Origin: Oscillospiraceae bacterium
Lineage (GTDB): Bacteria > Bacillota > Clostridia > Oscillospirales > Oscillospiraceae
DNA: 40,980 nt
Direction: 5' to 3'
Assembly: GCA_017622995.1 (NCBI GenBank)
Contig: JAGAQA010000037.1
Location: 1 to 40,980 of the forward strand
The first letter of the stretch is position 1. Each line of letters opens with the position of its first letter. A program made the translations under genes and the position numbers. The notes beneath the pieces are model-generated. The model was not told the DNA's origin. It worked only from the letters and a program-made list of their open reading frames with translations, and made no database searches. Positions 24,070-33,089 of this stretch are shown here, in pieces.

Positions 24070-24098
24070 GTGACAAATGGAAACATTTGTGATACAGT
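24070..24098 (+). promoter_or_regulatory. Promoter with a dyad operator in the spacer (beta-helix gene)
   Basis: GTGACA (24070-24075), 17-base spacer, TACAGT (24093-24098). The inverted repeat ACAAATG / CATTTGT (24073-24090, gap GAAA) overlaps the -35 element and the spacer, which is where a repressor would act. Confidence 0.5.
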
Positions 24099-24172
24099 TT
24101 GTTCAGGAACCATTCAGCAGGCCCCGAAGGCAAAGCTCCGGAGTCCGTAGATTTTCGGAAAGGATGAAGCAT

Positions 24173-25876
24173 ATGAAACGATTGACCCGAATCCTCAGTA
24201 CCCTTTTGTGCGTACTGCTGCTGTGCGGCTGCCAGGCAGGTCAGAATTCCGCGGCGAGTCTTCCCACCTTCTCGGAGGAGACCCCTGGGGCGGAAATTCT
24301 GGTACATACCGTGGAGGAGCTGGTGGAGGCCATCGCTCCCGACACCACCATCGTCCTGCCCACCGGAACACTGCTGCTCAGTGACGGCAGTCCGATGAAA
24401 AGCGAGAACCCCTACTGCCGCTGGGAGTACGACACCCTGGTGATCTCCAACGTGGACGGCCTGACCATCCGGGGCAGCGGAAAGGACCTGTCCGTTCTGA
24501 AAACCGAGCCCAGAAACGCCGCGGTGCTGACCTTTACCAACTGCCGGGACCTGACACTGACGGGCTTTACCGCGGGGCACACCCAGCGGGCGGAGGCCTG
24601 CGAGGGCAACGTGGTGAATCTGAACGGATGCAGCAAGGTGACCCTAAAGGATTTGAGCCTGTTCGGCTGCGGCGCGGTGGGCCTGAACGGCTGGATGGTG
24701 CGGGATCTGACCCTGGAGGATACAGATATCTATGATTGCTCCATTTCCGGGGTGTCCATCTATCAGGGCGGCGGAATTCTGCTGAAAAACTGCCGACTTT
24801 TCAATATAGGCGCGGAGCAGGATGCGCTGTATGCTCTGGATGTTTCGGACTGTATGGATGTGCTTCTGGATAACTGCCGGATGGATAACAACCGGCTGAT
24901 GCAGCTGATTTCCTGCTATGCATCAACGGTGCAGCTTCAGGGCTGCTCCATGGAGGAAAACACCCTGACCGACGCAATGTTCCATGTGTACGGCCAGTAT
25001 TCGGAATCCGGCACTGGTGTGGGGGCTTCGGTAGAGCTGACGGACCCGGCCTTTAACGGGAATTCTGCCTGGAAATGGATGGATACCGACAATGGCGGTC
25101 AGGTGATGATCGGGGATGAGGAAATGACCGAGGATGGTATGGCGCAAAAGTTTGGCGCCTTTGCCCGGACGGAAGGGGAGGCGGCCACGGGAGATGCCGG
25201 AAGCCAGCGGGAACAGATTACCGTCAAAAACGTGGATGAATTCCTGGCGGCCCTTGGACCCGATCGGGAGATTGTCATTGACTGCCCGGTGCTGGATCTG
25301 AGCAAGGCAAAGAATTACGGGATGGACGGCGGCGACTACTACCACTGGGAAGACCCCTTTGACGGTCCTCAGTTGACCATCTGCAATGTGGAAAACCTGA
25401 CCATTCGGGGGAAAGACGGAAAGACTGCCAATGTGGTAAGTGCTGTGCCCAGATATGCCCAGGTGCTGGCCTTTGACAGCTGCACCAATCTGACAATCCG
25501 GGATCTCACCGCGGGCCACACCAAGGAGCCGGGCTACTGCATGGGCGGCGTGCTCCAGTTCCAGAATTGCGGGAATGTCACCGTGGAAAACACTGGCCTG
25601 TTCGGCTGCGGAACCATCGGCGTGGGTGCCCAATCCTGCAGCAATGTTCTGATCCGGAATAACGACATCTACGAGTGCTCCTACGGCGGCATTAGCCTGT
25701 ATTGTGTGGATGGCGCCAGTATGGAGGGAAACAGCTTCCGGGCTCTGGGAGAGGAATACGGCGATGGTTTTGTTTACAGTACGGATTCCGGCAGCCGGAA
25801 TATCCTGTTCGAACAGAACCTGGTCCAGCCGGGCACCGATCTGAAAACCTACGATTACCCCCAATATACAAAATAA
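24173..25876 (+). CDS. Lipoprotein with duplicated right-handed beta-helix
   Basis: 567-residue surface lipoprotein. The signal peptide MKRLTRILSTLLCVLLLCGC ends at a lipidated Cys. Two homologous halves follow (about residues 45-240 and 345-540). Each begins with a VDEL/VEEL-type strand, passes through a conserved NVDGLTIRG / NVENLTIRG turn and a TAGHT box, and ends with LFGCGAVG/LFGCGTIG, then IYDCSISGVSIYQ or IYECSYGGISLYC. These are the stacked coils of a pectate-lyase-like parallel beta-helix, which often binds or cleaves polysaccharide. No catalytic residues are evident. The start at 24173 has AAAGGA eight bases away; the gene is monocistronic. Confidence 0.8.
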   Translation: MKRLTRILSTLLCVLLLCGCQAGQNSAASLPTFSEETPGAEILVHTVEELVEAIAPDTTIVLPTGTLLLSDGSPMKSENPYCRWEYDTLVISNVDGLTIRGSGKDLSVLKTEPRNAAVLTFTNCRDLTLTGFTAGHTQRAEACEGNVVNLNGCSKVTLKDLSLFGCGAVGLNGWMVRDLTLEDTDIYDCSISGVSIYQGGGILLKNCRLFNIGAEQDALYALDVSDCMDVLLDNCRMDNNRLMQLISCYASTVQLQGCSMEENTLTDAMFHVYGQYSESGTGVGASVELTDPAFNGNSAWKWMDTDNGGQVMIGDEEMTEDGMAQKFGAFARTEGEAATGDAGSQREQITVKNVDEFLAALGPDREIVIDCPVLDLSKAKNYGMDGGDYYHWEDPFDGPQLTICNVENLTIRGKDGKTANVVSAVPRYAQVLAFDSCTNLTIRDLTAGHTKEPGYCMGGVLQFQNCGNVTVENTGLFGCGTIGVGAQSCSNVLIRNNDIYECSYGGISLYCVDGASMEGNSFRALGEEYGDGFVYSTDSGSRNILFEQNLVQPGTDLKTYDYPQYTK

Positions 25877-26130
25877 TGCGTACTGAATAACGCAAAAAGC
25901 CTTGAAAGCCAAGGCTTTCCGGCAATCTTTGCGTTATTCGGGTGCAAGGATTTTGCGGCTTTGGCCACAAAACCCTTGCACCTGCTTTTCCTGCATGGTT
26001 CGCCATGCAGGAAAAGCTACGCATTGATTGCTGTCTGAATTTCAAAAAAATGGTTAAAAAGAGCCATTTTTTGAAATTACACACCTTCGGTGTGTGAATA
26101 AGCCGCATTGGCGGCTTATTCAGCAGACAT
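25877..26130. repeat. Block of stacked hairpins, MITE- or RNA-like, between genes
   Basis: This 254-base stretch has no gene but is nearly all paired. Hairpins: GAATAACGCAAA/TTTGCGTTATTC (25885-25939, enclosing a second nine-base stem); GGTGCAAGG/CCTTGCACC (25941-25982); a perfect fifteen-base stem GCTTTTCCTGCATGG (25984-26017, loop TTCG); AATTTCAAAAAAATGG with its partner (26038-26078, one bulge); ACACACC/GGTGTGT (26079-26095); and a perfect GAATAAGCCGC stem (26096-26121). TGTCTG (26032-26037) and CAGACA (26124-26129) can close the last three into a multibranch fold. CTGAATAA (25883-25890) recurs inverted at 26116-26123. This could be a miniature inverted-repeat element or a structured RNA. 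Confidence 0.6.
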
Positions 26131-26143
26131 TAAATAAAAAAAC

Positions 26144-26175
26144 GTCATCCCCGCAGAGCCTTCTGCGGGGATGAC
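26144..26175 (-). terminator. Terminator of trkH
   Basis: Perfect fourteen-base stem GTCATCCCCGCAGA / TCTGCGGGGATGAC with a short loop. On the - strand it is followed by GTTTTTTTATTTAATG. Confidence 0.92.
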
Positions 26176-26182
26176 TGGTATT

Positions 26183-27643
26183 TCAGCGGATGGAGCGCTG
26201 CCAGGTGTGACGGGAGAGCAGGCACAGAATGGGGAAAATCTCCAACCGGCCCAGAAGCATATCCAGAATCAGGACCAGCTTGCTCAGAACACTGAAAGCG
26301 CTGAAATTGCAGGTTGGGCCTACGGCTTCCAAGCCGGGGCCGATGTTGTTGAAGCAGCACAGCACGGCGGAGAAGTTGGTGCCGGTGGAGAAGCCGTCCA
26401 GGCTCAGCAGCAGGAAGCTGATGAACAGGATGAACACATAGGCAATCAGGTAAGCGTTGGTGCTTTCCACCACCTTTTCGTCCACTGCCTGATCATTGTT
26501 CCAGACCACCTGAACCCGATTGGGATGAAGCATCTGTAAAAAACTGCGGCGAAGGCTCTTAAACAGCAGCAGTACCCGGGATACCTTAATGCCGCCGCCA
26601 GTGGAGCCGGCGCTGGCACCGATGACCATAAGACACAGCAGGATGGTTTTGGAAAAACTGGGCCAAAGGTCAAAGTCTGTGGTGGCAAAGCCGGTGGTGG
26701 TCATGATACTGCTGACCTGAAACGCGGCGTGCCGCAGGGTCTCCCCAACGCTCGCGTACATGCCGCGGATGTTCCAGGCAATCAGCAGCACACTGCAAAA
26801 GGCGATGCCCAGATAGGCCCGGAGCTCTTCGTCTTTGAACACACTCCGGATCTGGCCCAAAAGCAGCAGATAGTAGCAGCTGAAGTTCACACCGAACAGC
26901 AGCATGAACACGGTGGTTACATTTTGCAGGTAGGGGCTGTAGCTGGCAAAGGAATCGTTTTTCACGCCAAAGCCGCCGGTTCCGGCGGTGCCGAAGGCGG
27001 TACAGACAGCCTCGAACAGCGGCATCCTTCCCAGAAGCAGAAACAGAATGTTGAGAACCGTCAGCAGCATGTACAGAAAATACAGAATGGCGGCGGTTTT
27101 GCGCATTTTGGGAACCAGCTTGCCCACGCTGGGGCCGGGGCTTTCCGCCCGGAGCAGGTGCATGGTAAATCCCTTGCCCCGGTCGCTGCTGGGGGCCACG
27201 GCCAGAAGAAACACCAGCACACCCATGCCGCCGACCCAGTGGCTGAAGCTGCGCCAGTAGAGGATTCCTTTGGACAGGGGTTCAACGGCAGGAAGAATGG
27301 AGGCACCGGTGGTGGTAAAGCCGGATACGATCTCGAACAAGGCGTCAATAAACCGGGGAATCTCCCGGGAGATGACAAAGGGCAGACAGCCGGTAAGACT
27401 GAGAATAATCCAGCTCATCGCGACACAGACCATGCCGTCGGTGGCGTAAAAGTTGCTCTTTGCTCCCCGGCAAAAAAAGCGCAGCAGGACGGAAATCACC
27501 AGCAGCAGCACGATGGTCAGGACAAAGGCCTTTGCCGCGGTGCTCTCCCTGTAAGCCAGGCTGATAAACATGGCCGGAAGCATGAAGAGCCCTTCCAGAA
27601 GCAGGATTTGGGCGATAAACCGCCCCATCATTCTATAATTCAT
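26183..27643 (-). CDS. trkH: TrkH/KtrB-type potassium channel subunit
   Basis: 486-residue integral membrane subunit of a Trk/Ktr K+ uptake system. Four pore-loop motifs of the family are visible: FTTTGASIL, FGTAGTGGFGV, MTTTGFATTDFDL and a C-terminal CFNNIGPGLEAVGP. GASAGSTGGGIKVSRV is the typical gating-region segment. The start at 27643 (MNYRMMGRF) is supported by GAGGAG at six to seven bases; an upstream GTG/ATG lacks such support. It lies 10 bases after trkA and forms an operon with it. Confidence 0.92.
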   Translation of the reverse strand: MNYRMMGRFIAQILLLEGLFMLPAMFISLAYRESTAAKAFVLTIVLLLVISVLLRFFCRGAKSNFYATDGMVCVAMSWIILSLTGCLPFVISREIPRFIDALFEIVSGFTTTGASILPAVEPLSKGILYWRSFSHWVGGMGVLVFLLAVAPSSDRGKGFTMHLLRAESPGPSVGKLVPKMRKTAAILYFLYMLLTVLNILFLLLGRMPLFEAVCTAFGTAGTGGFGVKNDSFASYSPYLQNVTTVFMLLFGVNFSCYYLLLLGQIRSVFKDEELRAYLGIAFCSVLLIAWNIRGMYASVGETLRHAAFQVSSIMTTTGFATTDFDLWPSFSKTILLCLMVIGASAGSTGGGIKVSRVLLLFKSLRRSFLQMLHPNRVQVVWNNDQAVDEKVVESTNAYLIAYVFILFISFLLLSLDGFSTGTNFSAVLCCFNNIGPGLEAVGPTCNFSAFSVLSKLVLILDMLLGRLEIFPILCLLSRHTWQRSIR

Positions 27644-27653
27644 GGTGGTCTCC

Positions 27654-29012
27654 TCAGGCAAAAATATCGTTCAGCTGCCGCAGAACCACGCCACTGTTGG
27701 TTACAACGACAACGGTGTCACCAACCTGGAATACGGAGTCTCCGTTGGCAATCTCCGTAGCGGCGCCATGGCTGATACTGACCACCAGAACATTGGATTT
27801 CAGCTTGATCTCCTTCAGAGGAACGCCGCAGAATCTGGTTTGCGCATCAGCCAGGAATTCCATGGCCTCGGCCTGACCGTCCGCAATGGTGTGAACGGAG
27901 ATGGCAGCGCCGGTCTGATTCTGCATGGCGCGGACATAACGGACGATGTTATTGCAGCACAGCTCCTTGGGACAGATATAGCTGCCCAGCGACAAACTGT
28001 TGATGATGCTGTGATTATCGGTATGACTCAGCTTGGTAATCACCTGGGGCACACCCTGGGAGATGCCATAGAGGGAAACAATCATGTTGAGCTCATCCAG
28101 ACCGGTCAGCGTTACCAATGCGTCGCACTGGGAAAGCCCCTCGCTTTCCAGCAGATATTGGTCGGAAATGTCTCCATGGATGACTTCTGCCTTGGGAAGC
28201 AGCGCACACAGCTCCTTGCAGCGGCCAAGATCGCTTTCCACAATGACACAGCCGATTCCGGCCTTCAGCAGACGGTTGGCAAGATAGTAGCTGACCCGGC
28301 CGCCGCCGCAGAGCATCACACGGCGAACCTGGCGGGTCAGGATGCCCAGATTTTTGAGAAGGGTGGTGAGGTTTTCAGAGAGAGCGGTGATGAAAAGCCG
28401 GTCGCCCTCCCGCAGGACAAAATCACCGCCGGGGGTAATGGCAGCGCCGCCCCGCAGAACAGCACAAACCAGGACCTTGCATTTGACGATGGCCCGCAGA
28501 TCCGCAAGCTTTACGTTGCAGAGCTTGCTCTTGGCATCTACCCGGAGTTCCACGATTTCCGTGCGGCCCTTTGCAAAGGTATCCCGGCGAAGAAAGCCCG
28601 GGTATTTCAGCAGACGTTCGATTTCCGTTGCCGCCTGATTTTCCGGGTTAATGAGCATGGACAGGCCAAAAAGCTCCCGCATCCGGAAAATCTGCTCGGT
28701 ATATTCCGGGTTGCGTACCCGGGCAATGGTGTGCAGGTTGGGATTTATGGCATGGGCTGTGGTGCAGCACAGCAGGTTCACTTCATCTGCGCCGGTGGCG
28801 GCAATCAGCAGATTCGCATCCATAACACCGGCCTGACGCAGGACATCCATGGAAGCGCAGTTGCCCTGTACGGAAATCACATCGTAGCGTTCCACACTGT
28901 CTTCCAGGCATTTGAGCTTGGAATCGATTACGGTTACATCGTAGCCTTCACCGGTGAGCTGCCGGGTCAGGGTAGCGCCAACTTTGCCGTCACCTGCAAT
29001 GATAATGTTCAT
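27654..29012 (-). CDS. trkA: TrkA potassium uptake regulatory subunit (two RCK pairs)
   Basis: 452-residue cytoplasmic gating subunit of the Trk system. It has two RCK_N/RCK_C repeats: the first begins MNIIIAGDGKVGATLTRQL, an NAD-binding Rossmann motif, and the second begins near residue 230 with RRVMLCGGGRVSYYLANRL. TrkA_C domains follow each. Nucleotide (ATP/ADP, NAD) binding controls the TrkH pore. The start at 29012 has GGAGG about five bases upstream and a good promoter at 29094-29122. TrkH follows immediately. Confidence 0.92.
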   Translation of the reverse strand: MNIIIAGDGKVGATLTRQLTGEGYDVTVIDSKLKCLEDSVERYDVISVQGNCASMDVLRQAGVMDANLLIAATGADEVNLLCCTTAHAINPNLHTIARVRNPEYTEQIFRMRELFGLSMLINPENQAATEIERLLKYPGFLRRDTFAKGRTEIVELRVDAKSKLCNVKLADLRAIVKCKVLVCAVLRGGAAITPGGDFVLREGDRLFITALSENLTTLLKNLGILTRQVRRVMLCGGGRVSYYLANRLLKAGIGCVIVESDLGRCKELCALLPKAEVIHGDISDQYLLESEGLSQCDALVTLTGLDELNMIVSLYGISQGVPQVITKLSHTDNHSIINSLSLGSYICPKELCCNNIVRYVRAMQNQTGAAISVHTIADGQAEAMEFLADAQTRFCGVPLKEIKLKSNVLVVSISHGAATEIANGDSVFQVGDTVVVVTNSGVVLRQLNDIFA

Positions 29013-29093
29013 TTCTGCCTCCAATATGGACTGGTCCGGCGGATCGGTCGGTATCTGCCGCGGTTATGTCCCAAATGGTAAAAACTCTAGGCT

Positions 29094-29122
29094 ATTATAG
29101 CATTTCTCCACCTAAAAGGCAA
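29094..29122 (-). promoter_or_regulatory. Promoter of the trkA-trkH operon
   Basis: On the - strand, TTGCCT (29117-29122), 17-base spacer, TATAAT (29094-29099). Confidence 0.8.
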
Positions 29123-29192
29123 TATAAACCTTACTTCTTTTGCATGGAACAAATGCCTCTTCGACAAAAAGAAAAATTTTTTGGTTTACCCC

Positions 29193-29221
29193 TTTACAAA
29201 CAGGCGAATATCTGATATAAT
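29193..29221 (+). promoter_or_regulatory. Promoter of tRNA-Asp
   Basis: TTTACA (29193-29198), 17-base spacer, TATAAT (29216-29221), 13 bases before the tRNA. Confidence 0.85.
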
Positions 29222-29234
29222 TCCACTCGTTCCT

Positions 29235-29311
29235 GGCCCGGTGGTGCAGTCGGTTAGCACGCCAGCCTGTCACGCTGGAGGTCGACGGTTCGAGTCCGTT
29301 CCGGGTCGCCA
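29235..29311 (+). tRNA. tRNA-Asp (GUC)
   Basis: Full cloverleaf: acceptor GGCCCGG with CCGGGTC (one G-U), D arm, anticodon stem CCAGC/GCTGG with loop CTGTCAC (anticodon GTC at 29269-29271), and T arm with GGTTCGAGTCC. The discriminator is G29308 and CCA is encoded (29309-29311). It stands alone with its own promoter and terminator. Confidence 0.97.
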
Positions 29312-29343
29312 AAACCCAGAAGCTTTTGCTTCTGGGTTTTTTT
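29311..29343 (+). terminator. Terminator of tRNA-Asp
   Basis: Perfect thirteen-base stem AAAACCCAGAAGC / GCTTCTGGGTTTT with a TTTT loop, followed by more T residues. Confidence 0.93.
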
Positions 29344-29380
29344 GTTATGCAAAAAGTGAAAAAGAAAAATGAGGACGGTC

Positions 29381-29686
29381 TTATTGAGAATCCTGGGATT
29401 CTTCTTCTTCGGAGGAGGAATCCCAAATTTTTTTCCGGTCGGTTTTGCCCTGGTATTCTGTACTGTAACCATTGTATACCGCGTAAAGGCTAATCAGGGC
29501 CACCGGAAGGCCAAGCACAATGAGAAGCACTGCGCAAATACTCAGGGCGGTGGAGAAACTGCCTGCATCAGCCTGGTTTTTCATAATTTTGCATCCCAGG
29601 TAAACCACATATCCGCCTACCAAAAGCCGCATCAGGTGGCTGTTGTAGCGCCGGGAATTCATCCAGGCAATTAATTTTTCTTTCAT
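29381..29686 (-). CDS. Small membrane protein, function unknown
   Basis: 101 residues. A short basic N terminus (MKEKLIAWMNSRRYNSH) is followed by two membrane segments (LLVGGYVVYLGCKIM; FSTALSICAVLLIVLGLPVALI) and a very acidic C-terminal tail (DSSSEEEESQDSQ). The start at 29686 is preceded by GGAG with good spacing. It begins four bases after the upstream gene, so the two are an operon. I do not recognise the family. Confidence 0.7.
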   Translation of the reverse strand: MKEKLIAWMNSRRYNSHLMRLLVGGYVVYLGCKIMKNQADAGSFSTALSICAVLLIVLGLPVALISLYAVYNGYSTEYQGKTDRKKIWDSSSEEEESQDSQ

Positions 29687-29690
29687 TGCG

Positions 29691-30101
29691 TTACTCCTCC
29701 TCTTTCGGAAGTTGAAAGCCCAGAATGGTATTGTTAAAGCCCTTGAAAAGCTCCTGGTAGCTGGCTACCTGGAATGGATACTGGGGGTGCCGTTTGTTCC
29801 AAATGCGGCTTAAGGCGTGGGCAAAGGCTTCCTGGCCCATTTGCAGAGCGGCAGGGGCTGTGTATTGCAAAAGCAGCATCTGCCGGTCTGCCAGCCGCCG
29901 TGACCGAAAAAACCTGCCGGGATGGGCATCCATCCAGTCCACCAATTCCCGGGCGCACGCCTCCGGGTCGCGGATAGAGATCTCCTGAAAAATACCTTCC
30001 GTCCGCTGGCAGTAGTGCCGGAAGCAGGCAGGGTACTCGGTTTTCTTAAAACCGTCCAGGTAGTAGTTGATGCAGTCAGGGATAAGGATGGAATAGTCCA
30101 T
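29691..30101 (-). CDS. 136-residue protein of unknown function
   Basis: Soluble, largely helical protein beginning MDYSILIPDCINYYLDGFKK and containing CFRHYCQRTEGIF and WNKRHPQYPF. No catalytic motif or signal peptide is evident. TGAGGTT lies at a suitable distance before the ATG at 30101. It is followed by the small membrane protein gene on the same strand. I do not recognise it. Confidence 0.65.
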   Translation of the reverse strand: MDYSILIPDCINYYLDGFKKTEYPACFRHYCQRTEGIFQEISIRDPEACARELVDWMDAHPGRFFRSRRLADRQMLLLQYTAPAALQMGQEAFAHALSRIWNKRHPQYPFQVASYQELFKGFNNTILGFQLPKEEE

Positions 30102-30172
30102 AGAACAACCTCAGTTTCTTTTTTCAAATTATATCGCATTTCACGCTTCATTTCAATGGGCAGAAATGAAAA

Positions 30173-30194
30173 TCCCCGGGCCGCAGCCCGGGGA
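30173..30194 (-). terminator. Terminator of the sugar importer operon
   Basis: Nine-base stem TCCCCGGGC / GCCCGGGGA with a four-base loop. On the - strand it is followed by TTTTCATTT. Confidence 0.85.
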
Positions 30195-30207
30195 AGGTAA
30201 GAAAGCA

Positions 30208-31365
30208 TTATGCCTTGCCGGTCTTGTGGTTGGAGACCACGTCGAAGATAACGGCAACCAGCAGAACCAAACCCTTGACGATGTACTGCCAGTTGTTGTC
30301 CAGACCGATGATGGACATACCCTGGTTGATAACGCCCAGGAAGATGGCGCCGATGCAGATACCGGCAACAGTACCGGAGCCGCCGTAGGCGGAAGCGCCG
30401 CCGATGAAGCAGGAGCCGATGGCATCCATTTCGAAGGAGGTACCGGTGTCACCGTTGACAGAGCCGATACGGGCGGCCATCAGCAGACCGGAAAGACCAG
30501 CCAGGAAAGACATGGAAGCATAGGCCATAAAGTAAACCTTCTTGGTGTCGATACCGGAGAGCTTGGTGGCCTTTTCGTTGCCGCCGACAGCGTAGAAGTA
30601 GCGGCCAAAAGCGGTTTTGCTGGTGATAAAGGCGTAGATAAACACAACTGCCAAAATCCACAACAGCATTACGGGAATGCCCTTGTAGTTTGCCAGCTTC
30701 CAGCTGTAAAATACAACAAGAGCAGCAATGATGACCTGTTTTGCCAGTGCGGGAGCCAGAGCGTCAACGCTATAGCCCTTCTTGGCCTTGGAAGCCCGAC
30801 CCAGGAAGAAGCTGATCAGCAGTCCGGCAGCAACGACGACGCCTACAATGAAAGCGGACCACTTGATCTTGTCGTCCAAACCGGGAACCTGGATGTAGGA
30901 GGCGAAGATATTCAGGAAGCTCTGGTTCTTAACGGGTACGGTTTTGGAGGACAGAATAACACGGCCGATACCACGGAACAGGAACATACCGGAAAGGGTG
31001 CAGATGAAGGGAGGAATGTGGACGTAGCCGATCCAGAAGCCCTGCCACACACCGATCAGAGCACCCACGGCCAGGCAGATCAGAATGGTGGGAATGGCGG
31101 GAACACTGGTCTTATCCAGCAGCTGGGCACACAGAGCACCAACCAGACACACAGTGGAGCCGACGGAAAGGTCAACGTTACCACCGGTCAGGATACACAG
31201 CAGCATACCACAGGCCAGAACCAGAACATAGGAGTTCTGCAGCAGCAGGTTCGACATGTTCTGGGCCTTCAGCAGACGGCCTTGGGTCAGGATAGAGAAA
31301 AGGATGAATACCAGTACCAGGGCAATAACCATGGTATACTTTTTCAAAGTCGTTTGAAGTTTCAT
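30208..31365 (-). CDS. mmsB: Sugar ABC transporter permease (MmsB/XylH-like)
   Basis: 385-residue integral membrane permease with about ten hydrophobic segments, of the ribose/xylose transporter class. Typical features are [19 protein letters not shown] in the second segment, [20 protein letters not shown], and the coupling region [15 protein letters not shown], followed by [18 protein letters not shown]. It forms the membrane channel for a monosaccharide imported with the ATPase and binding protein upstream. The ATG at 31365 overlaps the mmsA stop (ATGA), so translation is coupled. It is closest in style to MmsB/GguB. Confidence 0.88.
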   Translation of the reverse strand: MKLQTTLKKYTMVIALVLVFILFSILTQGRLLKAQNMSNLLLQNSYVLVLACGMLLCILTGGNVDLSVGSTVCLVGALCAQLLDKTSVPAIPTILICLAVGALIGVWQGFWIGYVHIPPFICTLSGMFLFRGIGRVILSSKTVPVKNQSFLNIFASYIQVPGLDDKIKWSAFIVGVVVAAGLLISFFLGRASKAKKGYSVDALAPALAKQVIIAALVVFYSWKLANYKGIPVMLLWILAVVFIYAFITSKTAFGRYFYAVGGNEKATKLSGIDTKKVYFMAYASMSFLAGLSGLLMAARIGSVNGDTGTSFEMDAIGSCFIGGASAYGGSGTVAGICIGAIFLGVINQGMSIIGLDNNWQYIVKGLVLLVAVIFDVVSNHKTGKA

Positions 31366-32924
31366 TCGGTAACTCCCTCACTTTCTTCTTTCTTCTCGGA
31401 TTTCAGAATGGCAGCCATGATCTTTTCCTGAGAAGCCTCCTGGGCGGTCATTTCTGCGACCATCTTACCTTCGTTCATAACGTAGATCCGGTCACACATG
31501 CCCAGAATTTCAGGCAGTTCGGAGGAAATCATAATCACGGATTTACCCATAGCCACCAGTCTGTTGATAATGCCGTAGATCTCGTACTTGGCACCCACGT
31601 CAATGCCGCGGGTGGGCTCATCCAGGATCAAAACCTCGGGATCGGCAAACATCCACTTACTCAGCAGAACCTTCTGCTGGTTGCCGCCGGACAGATTGCC
31701 CACGTCCTGCATGACAGAGGGGGTCTTGGTCCGCATCCTTTCCTTGTATTCCTCGGCAACCTGTTTTTCCTTCTGGAAGTCCAGAATGTTGCCTTTGGTG
31801 CAGACCTTGGATATTTTTGCCATGGTATTGTTCACAGCGATGGACATGGGCAGGATCAAGCCATTGCCCTTTCGGTCTTCGGTAACATAGGCAAGACCTG
31901 CTTCGATGGCCTGCTTTTCGTTGTGCAGGTGCACTTCCTGGCCGTTAATGAAGACCTGACCGGTGATTCCGGTGCCGTATGAGTGACCAAAGATACTCAT
32001 AGCCAACTCGGTACGGCCTGCGCCCTGAAGCCCGGAAAAGCCGACCACTTCACCCTTGCGAACATAGAAGGAAACATTGTCGTCCACGATCTTTTCCTGA
32101 TAAACCGGGTGATGGACAGTCCAGTTCTTAACTTCCATGCCGATCTCGTCGGAAATATGATGCTCGCGGGAGGGATAGCGGTCAGAAAGCTCACGGCCGA
32201 CCATGCCCCGAATGATCCGATCTTCGTCGACACTGCGGGTGGAATTGTCGATGGTCTCAATGGTGGAGCCATCACGCAGCACGGTGATCTTATCGGCAAC
32301 GTAGGCAATTTCGTTCAGCTTATGGGAGATGATGATGGATGTCATGCCCTGTTCCTTAAAGCTCAGGAGCAGGTCCAGCAGCATTTTGGAGTCTGCCTCG
32401 TTCAAGGAGGAGGTAGGCTCGTCCAGAATCAGCAGCTTAACCTTCTTTGCCAGCGCTTTGGCAATTTCAACCAGCTGCTGCTTGCCGGTACCGATATCCT
32501 TGATCAGGGTGTGGGCATCATCCTTCAAACCAACCTGATCCATGTGGATACGGGCTTCGTGATAGGTCTTGTCCCAGTTGATCCCGAAGCGGCCTTTCCG
32601 CTCGTTGCCGAGGAACATATTCTCACCGATCGAAAGCTCCGGGATCAGGGCGAGCTCCTGGTGAATAATGACAATTCCCTTCTCTTCGCTGTCGCGAAGG
32701 GTGTGGAACTGGCAGGTTTCTCCGTTATAAATGATGTCACCGGTATAGGTGCCATAGGGATAGGTGCCGGAAAGCACGTTCATCAGAGTGGATTTGCCGG
32801 CGCCGTTTTCGCCGACAAGCGCATGGATTTCGCCCCGTTCAACCTGCAGGTTTACGTTGTCCAAGGCTTTAACACCGGGGAATTCCTTGGTGATGCTGCG
32901 CATCTCCAGAATATAATCTGCCAA
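31362..32924 (-). CDS. mmsA: Sugar ABC transporter ATP-binding protein (MmsA/XylG-like)
   Basis: 520-residue tandem ABC ATPase. The first domain has Walker [10 protein letters not shown] (about residues 37-45), [14 protein letters not shown] in the signature region and Walker [12 protein letters not shown]. The second, degenerate domain has [25 protein letters not shown] and [12 protein letters not shown]. This is the architecture of monosaccharide importers. The start is a TTG at 32924, with GGAGGG nine bases upstream; no ATG with such a site is near. It overlaps mmsB by four bases. A hairpin separates it from the binding-protein gene. Confidence 0.9.
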   Translation of the reverse strand: MADYILEMRSITKEFPGVKALDNVNLQVERGEIHALVGENGAGKSTLMNVLSGTYPYGTYTGDIIYNGETCQFHTLRDSEEKGIVIIHQELALIPELSIGENMFLGNERKGRFGINWDKTYHEARIHMDQVGLKDDAHTLIKDIGTGKQQLVEIAKALAKKVKLLILDEPTSSLNEADSKMLLDLLLSFKEQGMTSIIISHKLNEIAYVADKITVLRDGSTIETIDNSTRSVDEDRIIRGMVGRELSDRYPSREHHISDEIGMEVKNWTVHHPVYQEKIVDDNVSFYVRKGEVVGFSGLQGAGRTELAMSIFGHSYGTGITGQVFINGQEVHLHNEKQAIEAGLAYVTEDRKGNGLILPMSIAVNNTMAKISKVCTKGNILDFQKEKQVAEEYKERMRTKTPSVMQDVGNLSGGNQQKVLLSKWMFADPEVLILDEPTRGIDVGAKYEIYGIINRLVAMGKSVIMISSELPEILGMCDRIYVMNEGKMVAEMTAQEASQEKIMAAILKSEKKEESEGVTE

Positions 32925-33027
32925 TGTGGGATACCCTCCTTTTCATGTATTAGGCGGCAACGGCCGAAACACTTTTCTGCCAGGGCAGGAGAAGAAAATT
33001 TTGGTGGTTGCCTGAGGGAAAAAAAGA

Positions 33028-33052
33028 GGGGGCGAGGCAGGACCTCGCCCCC
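33028..33052 (-). terminator. Attenuating hairpin between binding protein and ABC genes
   Basis: Perfect ten-base stem GGGGGCGAGG / CCTCGCCCCC with a five-base loop. On the - strand it is followed by TCTTTTTTTCCC. Partial termination here would give more binding protein than ABC subunits. Confidence 0.8.
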
Positions 33053-33089
33053 GGATTCAGTTCAAAGTGATACGACCCAATCAGTCAGA

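Noticed and set aside
25877-26130. CRISPR array
   Set aside because: The hairpin arms are all different, and there are no regularly spaced identical repeats and no cas genes.
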